A DNA stretch of 64,000 bases from Pullichristensenella sp963930055 (GCA_963930055.1 CAWVKS010000008.1:496001-560000); one strand, 5' to 3'. Positions 8,095 through 18,701 are shown, counted from the first letter of the stretch. Notes: generated by a model not told the origin, from the letters alone. Numbers and translations: made by a program.

Positions 8095-8655
8095 TTATGC
8101 CGTCCTTGCCGCCACCGTCAGGCGCGCGAGCGGACAGCCGGACTGAAAGAGGCGCGCGTACACCTCTTTGCATTTGCGAAAGCGCGCGAACGTGCGCGCG
8201 GCCCTGTCGGCGTCGGCATAGACCTTCCAGTCGCCGCACAGCAGGCAGTCGCGCCCGCCGTGGCGGATAAAGCCGAGCACGTCCTCCAGCGGATAGCCGA
8301 GGAACACGCCCACCTCGTGGGGAAACCCTTCCTCCGCGCGCAGCCGACGGCGCAGCACGCGCAGCGCCGCCTCGCTGCCGAATTCCCCATAGCCGCAGCG
8401 CCGCAGAAAGGCGCGCGCCGCCTCCGCACCGAGGATGGCGGCCAGCTCGTCCGGGCGGTAGAGGTAAAACAGCGTCTTTCCCCCACAGCGCCGCAGCACC
8501 GTCAGCGCCACGCCCTTGGGCGCGAGCAGGCGGTTGAGCGCGCGCATCTCCCGCGCCGCCGCCCGCCCGTCCAGCCCGGCAAGGACGAACATGTTTCCCG
8601 GCTTCAGGCGCGCCAGCGTCGGCGCGCAGTGCTTTACCAGCGCGGTTTCCAGCAT
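8095..8655 (-). CDS. DUF3793 family protein
   Basis: The product is 186 residues from the ATG at 8655, chosen for the strong GGAAGGAG six bases upstream; the same frame stays open further back without a good start. Family features are the N-terminal HCAPTLARLKPGNMF, the central GGKTLFYLYRPDEL, the FPHEVGVFLGYPLEDVLGFI block and the C-terminal CLLCGDWKVYAD. DUF3793 proteins are clostridial, have no established biochemical role and often sit beside flavodoxin or iron-uptake genes, as here. The conserved Cys and His could bind metal, which is inference. It shares an operon with flavodoxin behind a roughly 210-base leader. Confidence 0.85.
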   Translation of the reverse strand: MLETALVKHCAPTLARLKPGNMFVLAGLDGRAAAREMRALNRLLAPKGVALTVLRRCGGKTLFYLYRPDELAAILGAEAARAFLRRCGYGEFGSEAALRVLRRRLRAEEGFPHEVGVFLGYPLEDVLGFIRHGGRDCLLCGDWKVYADADRAARTFARFRKCKEVYARLFQSGCPLARLTVAARTA

Positions 8656-8672
8656 GACGGCTCCTTCCCCGT

Positions 8673-8690
8673 AGTTAGTTTTAACTAACT
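8673..8690. promoter_or_regulatory. Perfect palindromic operator, copy 1, upstream of DUF3793
   Basis: AGTTAGTT-TT-AACTAACT has perfect 8-base arms around a two-base centre and sits 18 bases before the DUF3793 start. It matches the second copy at 8844-8861 at 15 of 18 positions. The TTAG/CTAA spacing resembles DtxR-family metal-regulator sites; this assignment is inference. Confidence 0.6.
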
Positions 8691-8843
8691 CACATGTCGA
8701 AAAAATGCCTTGTCCCATGGCGCGAGCCGGCCTGCGGATGCGGTAAAGCGCAGGCCAGTTTCGCGCGGCGGTGAGAACACAGCGCGGACAAACGCCCGTC
8801 GGCCTCCCGCGCGCCGGCTTTCCCCGCATGGCGGGCGCACGTT

Positions 8844-8901
8844 TGTTAGGAAAAACTAACTGAGGCAACTCCATTGTAGCGGAACCGCGCGCCCATGTCA
8901 A
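8844..8901 (-). promoter_or_regulatory. Promoter with overlapping second operator copy (DUF3793-flavodoxin operon)
   Basis: On the minus strand, TTGACA (8901-8896) and TACAAT (8878-8873) are 17 bases apart. The second operator copy (8844-8861) covers the expected start site, so a bound regulator would block initiation or escape. The roughly 210-base leader down to 8655 holds no gene I can support. Confidence 0.7.
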
Positions 8902-8951
8902 GACGCGCGACGAATTTTTACGGTTTAGCGGGCGCGACAACGGGCCTTTCC

Positions 8952-10061
8952 TCACAACAGCGCCAGCACCACGGCGTTGTGTACCTCCATGCCCTTTTCC
9001 GTCAGATACACATGACCGTCCGAAACGTCCAGCAGCCCCGCCCGGCGCAGCTTATCCAAAATCTTTTCGCGTCCGCAGAGAAAGTCCTCGCCAAATTCGC
9101 GCCGCCAGTTTTCCAGCGACAGCCCTTCGCGCGTGCGCGTTGCGAGCATGATGGTCTCCTCGCGCGCCGCCGCGCCGTCCACGCGCTCGCGCTCCAATCC
9201 CCGCGCGCCGCGCAGGTAGCCTTCCAAATCGGAGGCGTTGCGGAAGCGCTCGCCGCCGAAAAACGAGTGCGCCGCGCAGCCAAAGCCCAGGTATTCCCCC
9301 CGCCGCCAGTAGACGAGGTTGTGGCGGCAGGCAAAGCCGGCCCTGGCGTAGTTGGAAATTTCGTAGCGGTCAACCCCCGCCGCCGCCAGCACGCGCGTGC
9401 ACCGCCGCTGCATGGCAAGCACCTCCTCCTCGCCCGGCAGCTCGTCCTCGCGCGCCGCCATGGGCGTGCCCTCCTCGACGATGAGGGCGTAGGCGGAAAT
9501 GTGCTTGAGCGGCAGGGAGAGCGCCGTTTCCAGCGTCGCCTCCCACGCGCCCATCGTCTGCCCCGGCAGGCCGTACATCAGGTCGATGCCGATGTTTGCA
9601 AACCCCGCCGCCTTCGCCATGCGCACGGCCTCCACGGCCTCCCCCGGCGTGTGGATGCGGCCGATGTCCCTGAGCAAGCGCGCATCGAAGCTCTGCACGC
9701 CGATGGACAGCCGGTTGACGCCCATTTCCCGGTAGGCGCGCAATTTCTCCATCGTCAGCGTGCCGGGATTGGCTTCCAGGGACACCTCCGCCCCCGGCGC
9801 GAGGGGAAATGCCTCCCGCACCGCCGCCAGCGCCGCGGCGATGCAGCGATCCGGCGGCAAGGAGGGCGTGCCGCCGCCGAAGAACACCGTCTCCACGCGG
9901 CGCGTATCGTCGCCCGCGGCGCGTATCTCCCCGCAAAGCGCGGCAAAATACGCCTCCCACATCGCCTCCTGTCCCGGGAAGGAAGCAAAGTCGCAGTAGG
10001 CGCACTTGGACTTGCAGAACGGTATGTGGATGTAGAGGGAAAGGGGCTTGCGAGCGCTCAT
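8952..10061 (-). CDS. hemW: Radical SAM heme chaperone HemW (HemN-like)
   Basis: This cytoplasmic radical-SAM protein is about 369 residues from the ATG at 10061. The cluster motif CxxxCxxC is at residues 16-23 (CKSKCAYC), followed by FFGGGTPSL, the SLEANPGTL strand, RLSIGVQSFD and the HISAYALIVEEGTP segment, then a HemN C-terminal domain (REGLSLENWRREFG). HemW relatives carry heme to apoproteins and lack coproporphyrinogen dehydrogenase activity, so the old label of oxygen-independent oxidase is less likely. The start overlaps the stop of the preceding small gene (ATGA). With lepA it forms the lepA-(small gene)-hemW order; lepA-hemW adjacency is common in Firmicutes. Confidence 0.9.
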   Translation of the reverse strand: MSARKPLSLYIHIPFCKSKCAYCDFASFPGQEAMWEAYFAALCGEIRAAGDDTRRVETVFFGGGTPSLPPDRCIAAALAAVREAFPLAPGAEVSLEANPGTLTMEKLRAYREMGVNRLSIGVQSFDARLLRDIGRIHTPGEAVEAVRMAKAAGFANIGIDLMYGLPGQTMGAWEATLETALSLPLKHISAYALIVEEGTPMAAREDELPGEEEVLAMQRRCTRVLAAAGVDRYEISNYARAGFACRHNLVYWRRGEYLGFGCAAHSFFGGERFRNASDLEGYLRGARGLERERVDGAAAREETIMLATRTREGLSLENWRREFGEDFLCGREKILDKLRRAGLLDVSDGHVYLTEKGMEVHNAVVLALL

Positions 10062-10435
10062 GCGTCCAGCCGCTCCCACGTCCGGCCGGTCTTTTTTTGT
10101 ATGAAATGCTCAATGGGGAACAGCTCCGGCTCGGGGATGACCTTTTTGCCGAGCGCGTGCGCCGCCGCGGGGGATCTGAACGGCGGATAGCGCCCCTCGC
10201 AAATGGCCGGCCGCGTTATGGCCGCATGGCGCGCGGCCTCCTCCCGGCCATCGGTGGAAGAGAGCGGCTCTTCCTCGCCGGCCCCGGGGCGGACGCGCCC
10301 TTCTTCGACCTTGACCCCCTTCATGCGCTTGCCGGGCTGCGCATCCGAAAGGCGACGGGCGCTCGCGGGATCATGACAGACGGCGCAGGCCGTGCGCACG
10401 TCCCACGCCTCTTTGGCGGTGAACCTCGCCTCCAT
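10058..10435 (-). CDS. Hypothetical protein between lepA and hemW
   Basis: The product is 125 residues, starting at the ATG at 10435 behind GGGAGGG. It is hydrophilic, basic and acidic in patches, with no signal peptide or membrane helix. It begins MEARFTAKEAWDVRTACAVCHDP and ends IEHFIQKKTGRTWERLDA. I do not recognise a family. The middle (about residues 35-75) looks disordered, while the C-terminal part (YPPFRSPAAAHALGKKVIP) looks like a short folded unit. It sits 14 bases after the lepA stop and overlaps hemW by four bases, so it is very likely a real, co-translated gene. Confidence 0.65.
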   Translation of the reverse strand: MEARFTAKEAWDVRTACAVCHDPASARRLSDAQPGKRMKGVKVEEGRVRPGAGEEEPLSSTDGREEAARHAAITRPAICEGRYPPFRSPAAAHALGKKVIPEPELFPIEHFIQKKTGRTWERLDA

Positions 10436-10449
10436 GCCGCTCCCTCCCG

Positions 10450-12258
<1,809 letters not shown>

Positions 12259-12331
12259 GTTCGTTCCTCCATCCAGAAAATGGCCTGTAGCCTCATCCTT
12301 ATCATAGCGCATGCGCGGCCCAAAAGCAAGC

Positions 12332-12352
12332 GCGCCGGCGTAAAGCCGGCGC
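12332..12352 (-). terminator. Hairpin after the 12,361-12,843 gene
   Basis: GCGCCGGC / GCCGGCGC with loop GTAAA lies just past the stop of the minus-strand membrane-anchored protein gene. A weak T-rich tract follows on the minus strand. Confidence 0.6.
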
Positions 12353-12360
12353 GACGCGTT

Positions 12361-12843
12361 TCAGCCGTCGATGGGCACCGACATGGTGCGCCGCATGCCT
12401 AATACGTAGTATTCCACTTCCAGCGTCCGCCCCGCGGCGGGGGAATCGGCGCTGGACAAAAACGAGAGCGTCAGCGTCGCCTGCGAGCGGGCGGGCACGT
12501 CCAGCTTGTCGGCGCTCTGCGACCAGACGGCCAGGTCGCCCCCGGCGGGCGAGACCTGGAACGTCAGCCATTCAGCGTCGAAAAACCCGCTGTTGCGGAA
12601 GGTCACGGTCGCTTCGGCCACCGTATAGCCGGCGGCGCTCTCGCCCTCCAGGGGCGCGAACACAGCGGGCGCGGCGCCCTCCTGCACGATCTCCATGGCG
12701 GCGGCGAAGCCCAGCGGGTCCTGCGTGGCCGGCAGGGCGATCACGCTGGCGTCCGCGCCCAGCGTCACGCCGGTGAGGAACACGGCGATCAGCGCGATGA
12801 GCAAAACTGCGATCACAGAAAGGGAGATGGTCAGGGCCTTCAT
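12361..12843 (-). CDS. Membrane-anchored or secreted protein of unknown function
   Basis: The product is 160 residues with an N-terminal hydrophobic segment (ALTISLSVIAVLLIALIAVFLTGVTLG) that is either a signal anchor or an uncleaved signal. The remainder is outside the membrane and reads as one Ig-like beta domain: alternating strands such as TVAEATVTFRNSGFFDAEWLTFQVSP and ARSQATLTLSFLSSADSPAAGRTLEVEYYVLG, the pattern seen in small FxLYD-like or transglutaminase-associated beta sandwiches. I cannot assign a family. It lies upstream of lepA on the same strand but is separated by a hairpin, so it is probably its own unit. Confidence 0.7.
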   Translation of the reverse strand: MKALTISLSVIAVLLIALIAVFLTGVTLGADASVIALPATQDPLGFAAAMEIVQEGAAPAVFAPLEGESAAGYTVAEATVTFRNSGFFDAEWLTFQVSPAGGDLAVWSQSADKLDVPARSQATLTLSFLSSADSPAAGRTLEVEYYVLGMRRTMSVPIDG

Positions 12844-12967
12844 GCAAACCGCTCCTTCTTTCGCGCCGCGCGCGGCGGCGCGGTACGCTCCTTCTATCTT
12901 ACCATGCGCGGCGGCGTCTGTCCATATATTATGCGCTTTTTTTCACAATGAAGCCACGGAATGGCGA

Positions 12968-12996
12968 TTGCGTTTCCGGGGAAAATGGTATAGAAT
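12968..12996 (+). promoter_or_regulatory. Candidate polA promoter
   Basis: TTGCGT (12968-12973) and TAGAAT (12991-12996) with a 17-base spacer precede GGGAGGG and the polA ATG at 13048. Confidence 0.55.
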
Positions 12997-13047
12997 AACC
13001 ATTATATTCAACATGGGGACGAATGTCCCCGCGCGGGAGGGCCGTTT

Positions 13048-15630
13048 ATGGGAGAAAAGCTGGTGCTGCTGGACGGGTACAGCCTGCTGTACCGCGCCTT
13101 TCACGCCCTTTCCACGCCCATGACCGCGCCGGATGGCACGCCCACCAACGCCATCCATGGCTTTATGATGATGCTTTTGCGCGTGCTGGACGAGGAAGCG
13201 CCCACGGCGGCGGCGGTGGCCTTCGACGTGAGCAAACACACCTTCCGCACCGACCTGTACGACGGCTATAAGGCCAACCGCAAGCCCATGCCCGAGGAAC
13301 TGCGCCAGCAGGATCCCGTCATCCGCGACCTGCTTGTGCGCATGGGGCTGCGCATCGTCGAATGCGAAGGCTTCGAGGCCGACGATATTTTAGGCACGCT
13401 TTCCCGCCAGTGCGAGGAGGCCGGCGTGGAGGCGCTGCTCGTCACCGGCGACCGCGATTCCTTCCAGCTCGCCGGCGAACAGACCACGATCCTGTACACC
13501 AGGCGCGGCATCGCCGAGACGCAGCGCGTTACCCCCGCGTGGGTGGAAGAGACCTATGGCGTCTCCCCCGCGCAGCTGATCGACGTCAAGGGGCTGATGG
13601 GCGATACTTCGGACAACATCCCCGGCGTGCCCGGCGTGGGCGAAAAGACCGCCCTGCGCCTCATCGCCCAGTACGGCGACCTCGAAGGCGCGCTCGCCGG
13701 CGCGGACAAGGGGGAGAAGGGCCGCCTGCGCGAACGCCTTTTGGAAAACGCCGATCTCGCGCGCCTGAGCCGCACGCTGGCCGCTATCCGCCGCGACGCG
13801 CCCGTTTCGCTCGATCTTGGCCACTGGCGGCTGGACGGCCTGAGCGGCGGCCTTGCCCGCCTGCGCGAACTGGGCATGAACCAGGCCGCGCGCCGCCTTG
13901 CGCAGCTGGCGAAGGCGGAAGCGCCTGCCCCCGCCCCCGTCCCGGACGCGGGGAACGCCGCGGGCGGCGATGTGGAGACGCCGGAAAACGCCGCCGCCCT
14001 CGCCGCGCGGATGCGAGAGCTGGCCGCGACGGCAAAGCGCGCCTGCATATATATTGGAACGGAATTTTCCGCCGCCACGGATTCGGCGCGCCTGCGCATG
14101 CCCCTGGGCGGCGACCTGATCGACCCCGGCATCAGCGAGGCGGAGGCGCTGGAAGCGTCGCGGCCGCTCATCGCCTGCGACGCGCCCAAGGCGTTTTACA
14201 ACGTCAAGGCGCTGGGCGACATGCTGCCCGAGGCCGGCGCGGACGCCTTTGATACCATGCTCGCCGCCTACGTGCTCGACCCGCAGCGCCCCTCGTTTGC
14301 GCCGCAGGCCATTTGCGAGAGCGCCGGCGTGCCCTGGGACGCGGCCTGTCCCGCGGCCTCGCTGTGGCCGCTGCGCCTCTGGCAGGAGGAAAGGCTGGCG
14401 GCGGACGAACTGGCCGCCATCTACCGCGATATCGAGCGCCCGCTGGCGGACGTGCTCTACGAGATGGAGCGCGAGGGCTTCCTCATCGACGCGGACGTGC
14501 TCGGCCGCCTGGGCCGCGATTTCCGCGCCCGCATCGACGAACTGGAGGGGCAGATCCACGCGCTGGCGGGGGAGACGTTCAACATCAAGTCCCCCAAACA
14601 GCTCTCCGAGGTGCTGTTTGACAAGCTGGGGCTGCCCAGGCCGCGCAAGACCAACCGCGGCTTTGCCACTACCAGCGCCGAGGTGCTGGAATCCCTCGCC
14701 GGGGACTATCCCATCTGCGCGCTGATCCTCGAATACCGCAAGTATCAGAAGATGGACAGCACCTACGTGGGCGCGCTGATCAAGTTGCGCGACGAAAACG
14801 GCCGCGTGCATTCCTCGTTTGACCAGACGGCCACGGCCACGGGGCGCATCTCCTCCAACGAGCCGAATTTGCAGAACATCCCCGTGCGCACGGATGTGGG
14901 CCGCGAGATACGCGCCGCTTTCGTCGCCCGTCCCGGCTGGGTGCTGGTGGACGCGGACTATTCGCAGATCGAGCTGCGCGTGCTTGCCCACATGTCCGGC
15001 GACGAGACCATGCGCTCCGCCTTCCTGGAGGGGCAGGACATACACAGCCGCACCGCCGCCGAGGTCTACGGCGTGCCGCTTGCCGAGGTCACGCCGCAGA
15101 TGCGCTCCTCGGCCAAGGCGGTCAACTTCGGCATCGTCTACGGCATTTCCGATTACACATTGGCGCGGAACATCTCCGTCACCCGCGCCGAGGCGCGCGA
15201 TTTCATGGACCGCTATTTCGCCCGCTATCCCGGCGTCAAGCGCTTCATGGACGAGGCCGTGCGCCTCGGCCACGAGCGCGGCTATGCCCGCACGCTGCTG
15301 GGGCGGCGGCGCTACCTGCCGGAACTGAAAAGCGGCAACTACAACGTGCGCGCCTTTGGCGAGCGCTGCGCGATGAACAGCCCCATCCAGGGCACGGCGG
15401 CGGACATCATCAAACTGGCGATGATCCGCGTCTTTGAGGCGCTGCGCGCGCAAAAGCTGCGCGCCCGCCTGATTCTGCAAGTACACGACGAACTGATCGT
15501 CGAAGCCCCCGAGGACGAGGCCGGGCGCGTGCGCGCCCTGCTTCAGGAATGCATGGAGGGGGTCATGCGCCTGAGCGTGCCGCTCAGGACGGATATTTCC
15601 GTGGGGAGGAATTGGCGTGAGTGTAAATAG
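13048..15630 (+). CDS. polA: DNA polymerase I
   Basis: This 860-residue repair and Okazaki-fragment polymerase has a 5'-nuclease domain at residues 1-290 (VLLDGYSLLYRAFHAL, TGDRDSFQL, VKGLMGDTSDNIPGVPGVGEKTA). A middle domain (about 310-430) lacks the DxE exonuclease motif; the aligned segment reads CIYIGTEFSA, so proofreading is probably lost as in many Gram-positive and Thermus PolI enzymes. The polymerase domain carries motif A DADYSQIELRVLAHMSGD (near 636), motif B KAVNFGIVYGIS (near 690) and motif C VHDELIVE (near 811). GGGAGGG precedes the ATG. The 3' end overlaps the coaE start by 14 bases. Confidence 0.97.
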   Translation: MGEKLVLLDGYSLLYRAFHALSTPMTAPDGTPTNAIHGFMMMLLRVLDEEAPTAAAVAFDVSKHTFRTDLYDGYKANRKPMPEELRQQDPVIRDLLVRMGLRIVECEGFEADDILGTLSRQCEEAGVEALLVTGDRDSFQLAGEQTTILYTRRGIAETQRVTPAWVEETYGVSPAQLIDVKGLMGDTSDNIPGVPGVGEKTALRLIAQYGDLEGALAGADKGEKGRLRERLLENADLARLSRTLAAIRRDAPVSLDLGHWRLDGLSGGLARLRELGMNQAARRLAQLAKAEAPAPAPVPDAGNAAGGDVETPENAAALAARMRELAATAKRACIYIGTEFSAATDSARLRMPLGGDLIDPGISEAEALEASRPLIACDAPKAFYNVKALGDMLPEAGADAFDTMLAAYVLDPQRPSFAPQAICESAGVPWDAACPAASLWPLRLWQEERLAADELAAIYRDIERPLADVLYEMEREGFLIDADVLGRLGRDFRARIDELEGQIHALAGETFNIKSPKQLSEVLFDKLGLPRPRKTNRGFATTSAEVLESLAGDYPICALILEYRKYQKMDSTYVGALIKLRDENGRVHSSFDQTATATGRISSNEPNLQNIPVRTDVGREIRAAFVARPGWVLVDADYSQIELRVLAHMSGDETMRSAFLEGQDIHSRTAAEVYGVPLAEVTPQMRSSAKAVNFGIVYGISDYTLARNISVTRAEARDFMDRYFARYPGVKRFMDEAVRLGHERGYARTLLGRRRYLPELKSGNYNVRAFGERCAMNSPIQGTAADIIKLAMIRVFEALRAQKLRARLILQVHDELIVEAPEDEAGRVRALLQECMEGVMRLSVPLRTDISVGRNWRECK

Positions 15631-16234
15631 ACCTTACATCATCGGCCTGACCGGCGGCATTGGCACGGGCAAGAGCGAAGCGGCGAGGTTCCTGGCCTCC
15701 CTGGGCGCGGTGCACCTGGACGCGGACGCCGTCTCGCACGAATTGACGCAGAGCGGCGGCGAGGCGCTGGAGCCCATCCGCGCCGAGTTTGGCGACGGCG
15801 TGTTCCGCGAGGACGGCACGCTCGACCGCCAGGCGCTGGCGGACATTACATTCTCCGACCCGGCGCGCAAGCGGGCGCTGGAAGCCATCCTCCACCCGCG
15901 CATACAGCGCGACCTCATGCGCGGCATCGACCGCGCCGCCGAGGAGGGCGCGAAGGTGGTCATACTCGACGTGCCGCTTTTGTTCGAGACCGGCATGGAC
16001 GCCCTCTGCGACGAGACCTGGGTGCTCTCCGCCGACCCGGAGACGCAGGTGGCGCGCGTGATGATGCGCGACCGCGTGGGCCGCGAGCAGGTCGAGGCGC
16101 GCATACAGAACCAGATGCCCGCCGAGGAGAAGGAAAAGCTGGCCACGCAGGTGATCCCCACCGAGCGGCCGATGGAAAAGACGCAGGCGGAACTGGCCTC
16201 GCTGTACCAGCAGGTGCTCAAGCGGCTGGGCTGA
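15617..16234 (+). CDS. coaE: Dephospho-CoA kinase
   Basis: This 205-residue kinase catalyses the last step of coenzyme A synthesis, ATP-dependent phosphorylation of dephospho-CoA. It has the P-loop GGIGTGKS at residues 13-20, the LDADAVSHEL substrate segment, DVPLLFETGMD (Walker B-like) and the lid QVARVMMRDRVGREQVEARIQNQMP. The GTG at 15617 is supported by GGGGAGGA nine bases upstream. It overlaps the end of polA, and polA-coaE-lytic transglycosylase is a common Clostridia order, so the three genes are probably co-transcribed. Confidence 0.95.
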   Translation: MSVNRPYIIGLTGGIGTGKSEAARFLASLGAVHLDADAVSHELTQSGGEALEPIRAEFGDGVFREDGTLDRQALADITFSDPARKRALEAILHPRIQRDLMRGIDRAAEEGAKVVILDVPLLFETGMDALCDETWVLSADPETQVARVMMRDRVGREQVEARIQNQMPAEEKEKLATQVIPTERPMEKTQAELASLYQQVLKRLG

Positions 16235-16250
16235 CGCCGGGGAGGACAGT

Positions 16251-16895
16251 ATGACACAAAGGCAACGCGCCGCCGGGCGGACGGGGGAGCGCGCAATGTT
16301 GCGCCGCGCCCGCGCCGCGCGACGCCGCAGGCAGAGGCGCAGGGCGTTTTTCGCCATACTGGCGACGGCGTTGGCCGTGCTGCTGGCACTGGGCGCCTGG
16401 GCGCTCCTGGGGCGCGGGGGCAAGTCGCCGTTTGAGCGCTATCCCATGCGCTACGAGGCCGAGATCCGCGCTGTGGCGGAGGAATTTTCCCTCGACCCGG
16501 CCTACGTGGCCTCGGTGGTGCTGGCCGAATCCAGCTTCGACGCGCAGGCCGTCTCCTCCGCGGGGGCGATCGGTCTGATGCAGGTCATGCCCGCCACCGG
16601 CGAGTGGATCGCCGGCAAGCTGGACGAGGCGTTCGACGCGCAGAGACTCTATGAGCCGGAAGTCAACCTGCGCTACGGCTGTTGGTACCTGCGCTTTTTG
16701 CTCGACCGCTACGACGGCGATATGCGCACGGCCTCGACCGCCTACCATCAGGGGCAGGGCCGCGTGGACGAATGGCTGCAGGACCCCCAGTACAGCCAGG
16801 ACGGCAGGACGCTCACGGCGATCTCCTCCGCCGTCACCGATACTTATGTGAGCAGGATCATGGAGAGCTATGAGCATTACAAGGAGCTTTACTGA
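16251..16895 (+). CDS. Membrane-anchored lytic transglycosylase (SLT domain)
   Basis: The product is 214 residues: a very basic cytoplasmic N-terminus (about residues 1-31), one membrane helix (about 32-54) and an extracellular goose-type SLT domain. The catalytic Glu is in VLAESSFDAQAVS (about residue 93), followed by the conserved GAIGLMQVMPATG and the NLRYGCWYLRFLLDRY and ASTAYHQGQG blocks. It would cleave glycan strands in peptidoglycan to leave 1,6-anhydro ends. It follows coaE by 16 bases and overlaps the next gene by 26 bases. Confidence 0.92.
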   Translation: MTQRQRAAGRTGERAMLRRARAARRRRQRRRAFFAILATALAVLLALGAWALLGRGGKSPFERYPMRYEAEIRAVAEEFSLDPAYVASVVLAESSFDAQAVSSAGAIGLMQVMPATGEWIAGKLDEAFDAQRLYEPEVNLRYGCWYLRFLLDRYDGDMRTASTAYHQGQGRVDEWLQDPQYSQDGRTLTAISSAVTDTYVSRIMESYEHYKELY

Positions 16896-18492
16896 GCGGG
16901 CGGCGCGGCGGGCGCTGGCGCTTTGCACGGCGCTGGCGCTGCTGCTGCCCGCCGCCCATGCGGAGATGGCCCCGGCGGCGGATACGTTCGCCCAGGAGGC
17001 GCAGCAGTTTTTGGCGCAGCAGGAGGCGCAGGAACTGCCCGCGGACCTCACCGTGGGTTACCTGGCTTCCTCCGTCGGCGACATCAATCCCGTCTACTGC
17101 AACGAGCGCGACATGGTCAGCATCAACCAGCTGGTCTTTGAATCCGTGGTCGAGCTGGACCAGACGCAGAAACCCGTGCCCCTGCTGGCCGACAGCTGGA
17201 CGGTGGAGGGCAATGTCTGGACGTTTCACATGCGCCAGGGCGTGCAGTTCCACAACGGCATGGAGTGCCTGGCGCAGGACGTGGTGGCCAGCTATGAGGC
17301 GTTTTTGTCTGCGCCGGACAGCAATCCCTACGCCGCGCGCCTTTCGATGATCGAATCCATGTCCGCGCCGGACGCCTATACGCTGGAGGTCACCTCCCGC
17401 TTCACGGGCATGATGACGCTCTACGCCATGACCTTCCCGGTGATGGAGCGCAGCACGATCATGGACACGCTGCCGCGCGGCACCGGCCCTTACTGGTACA
17501 TCTCCTACGTCCCCGGCGTGTCCGTGCGGCTGGAGAGCAACCCCCTGTGGTGGAAGCAGCAGCCGCACATCGAAAGCGTGGTCGCCCGCTGCTACTACAC
17601 CACCGCCGAGGCGCTGGAGGGCCTGCAGACCGGCGAGATCGACGCCTTTTCCACGCGCTCCTATTCCGCGGCCTTCAACCGCCGCCTGAGCACGGTGCTC
17701 ACTACGGACTATCCCACCGCCAGCTACGAGATGCTGGTGCCCAACCTGCGCGCTTCCTCGCCGCTGTCCGACCAGCGCGTGCGCCAGGCGGTGATGTATG
17801 CCATCGACCGCGCCACGCTGGTGTCCAATGCCTATCTGGAAATGGCGCAGCAGAGCGAAGTGCCCATCGTGCCGGGCACATGGCTCTACGAGAGCCAGTC
17901 CGCCATCTACTATTACAGCCCGGAGCGCGCCCTGCAGCTGCTCAATCAGGCCGGCTGGACGAACCTTACCAGCCCCGCCAAGCTGTCGCGCATCGGCGAG
18001 GACGGCCTGGTGGAGGATCTGGAGATCCGCATCGTCACCTATACGGACGCCATTTCCTCCGTGCGCGCCAACGCCGCCGAGCAGATCGCCGCCAACCTGC
18101 GCGCCGTGGGCGTGAAGGCCACCGTGCTCAACAGCTCCAGCGACGACGTGACCGACGCCATTGCCGACGGCGATTTCGACCTGGCGCTGGTCGGCGTTAA
18201 CCTCAGCGAGGTGCCCAACCTGCGCGCCCTGCTGGCCGAGGATGGCGCGCTCAACTTCTCCGGCGCCACCAGCACCGAACTGGAAGCGATGATCGCGCGC
18301 ACATTCACCGCCGTCACCGAGGAGGAGATGCTCGCCGCGTACAGCGACCTGCAGATGTATATCGCGCAGAACCTGCCCTTCCTCGGCCTCGTATTCCGCA
18401 CCGGCAGCGTGCTTTCCACGCGCTCCCTGGCCGGCCTGGCCGGCACGCGCGAAAACGACGTATACAACGGCCTGGAATTCGTGGAAAAGTAG
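16870..18492 (+). CDS. Extracellular solute-binding protein, family 5 (peptide/nickel ABC type)
   Basis: The 540-residue product has a Sec signal (ALALCTALALLLPAAHAE) without a proper lipobox, then an SBP_bac_5 fold: DLTVGYLASSVGDINPVYCN, LADSWTVEGNVWTFHMRQGVQFHNG, DVVASYEAFLSAPDSNPYAARLSMIESM, and SDQRVRQAVMYAIDRATLV. Such proteins deliver oligopeptides, nickel or heme to Dpp/Opp-type importers, but no permease genes are near, so this may be an orphan binding protein with a sensory or wall role. It begins inside the end of the lytic transglycosylase gene, suggesting joint expression, perhaps to recover or sense muropeptides; that link is inference. Confidence 0.88.
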   Translation: MSITRSFTERAARRALALCTALALLLPAAHAEMAPAADTFAQEAQQFLAQQEAQELPADLTVGYLASSVGDINPVYCNERDMVSINQLVFESVVELDQTQKPVPLLADSWTVEGNVWTFHMRQGVQFHNGMECLAQDVVASYEAFLSAPDSNPYAARLSMIESMSAPDAYTLEVTSRFTGMMTLYAMTFPVMERSTIMDTLPRGTGPYWYISYVPGVSVRLESNPLWWKQQPHIESVVARCYYTTAEALEGLQTGEIDAFSTRSYSAAFNRRLSTVLTTDYPTASYEMLVPNLRASSPLSDQRVRQAVMYAIDRATLVSNAYLEMAQQSEVPIVPGTWLYESQSAIYYYSPERALQLLNQAGWTNLTSPAKLSRIGEDGLVEDLEIRIVTYTDAISSVRANAAEQIAANLRAVGVKATVLNSSSDDVTDAIADGDFDLALVGVNLSEVPNLRALLAEDGALNFSGATSTELEAMIARTFTAVTEEEMLAAYSDLQMYIAQNLPFLGLVFRTGSVLSTRSLAGLAGTRENDVYNGLEFVEK

Positions 18493-18543
18493 GCAAGCGC
18501 GTCTTTGGCAAGCCCGTTTCGCCGCCAATGGGGGCGGGAAAGT

Positions 18544-18563
18544 GAAATTATTTCAAAACTATT
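18544..18563 (-). promoter_or_regulatory. Possible WalR-like site upstream of the wall hydrolase gene
   Basis: The minus strand reads TGTAAT-AGTTT-TGAAAT, one mismatch from the WalR consensus TGTWAH-N5-TGTWAH. WalRK controls wall hydrolases in Firmicutes. The region 18,500-18,690 is unusually AT-rich for this genome. A single near-match is weak evidence. Confidence 0.25.
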
Positions 18564-18701
18564 ACAAAAATACTTCATTCATACACATTTAACATTTGGA
18601 ATGTGAAGGAATTCTTTCCATCACGTCGTATTTATATTGCATACCTTCAATAATTTCGGTGCGTATGCGCATCGGCAGACGATTGCGAGGAGAACGAGCC
18701 C

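Noticed and set aside
8656..8955. A longer DUF3793 protein starting at 8,872 or 8,955.
   Set aside because: The extension lies over the promoter and operator, has no ribosome site, and is not part of the family; the ATG at 8,655 has a strong site.
10390..10435. A CxxCH motif (CAVCH) suggesting a c-type cytochrome in the 10,058-10,435 gene.
   Set aside because: The protein has no signal peptide, only one such motif, and a charged soluble sequence; cytochrome c needs export.
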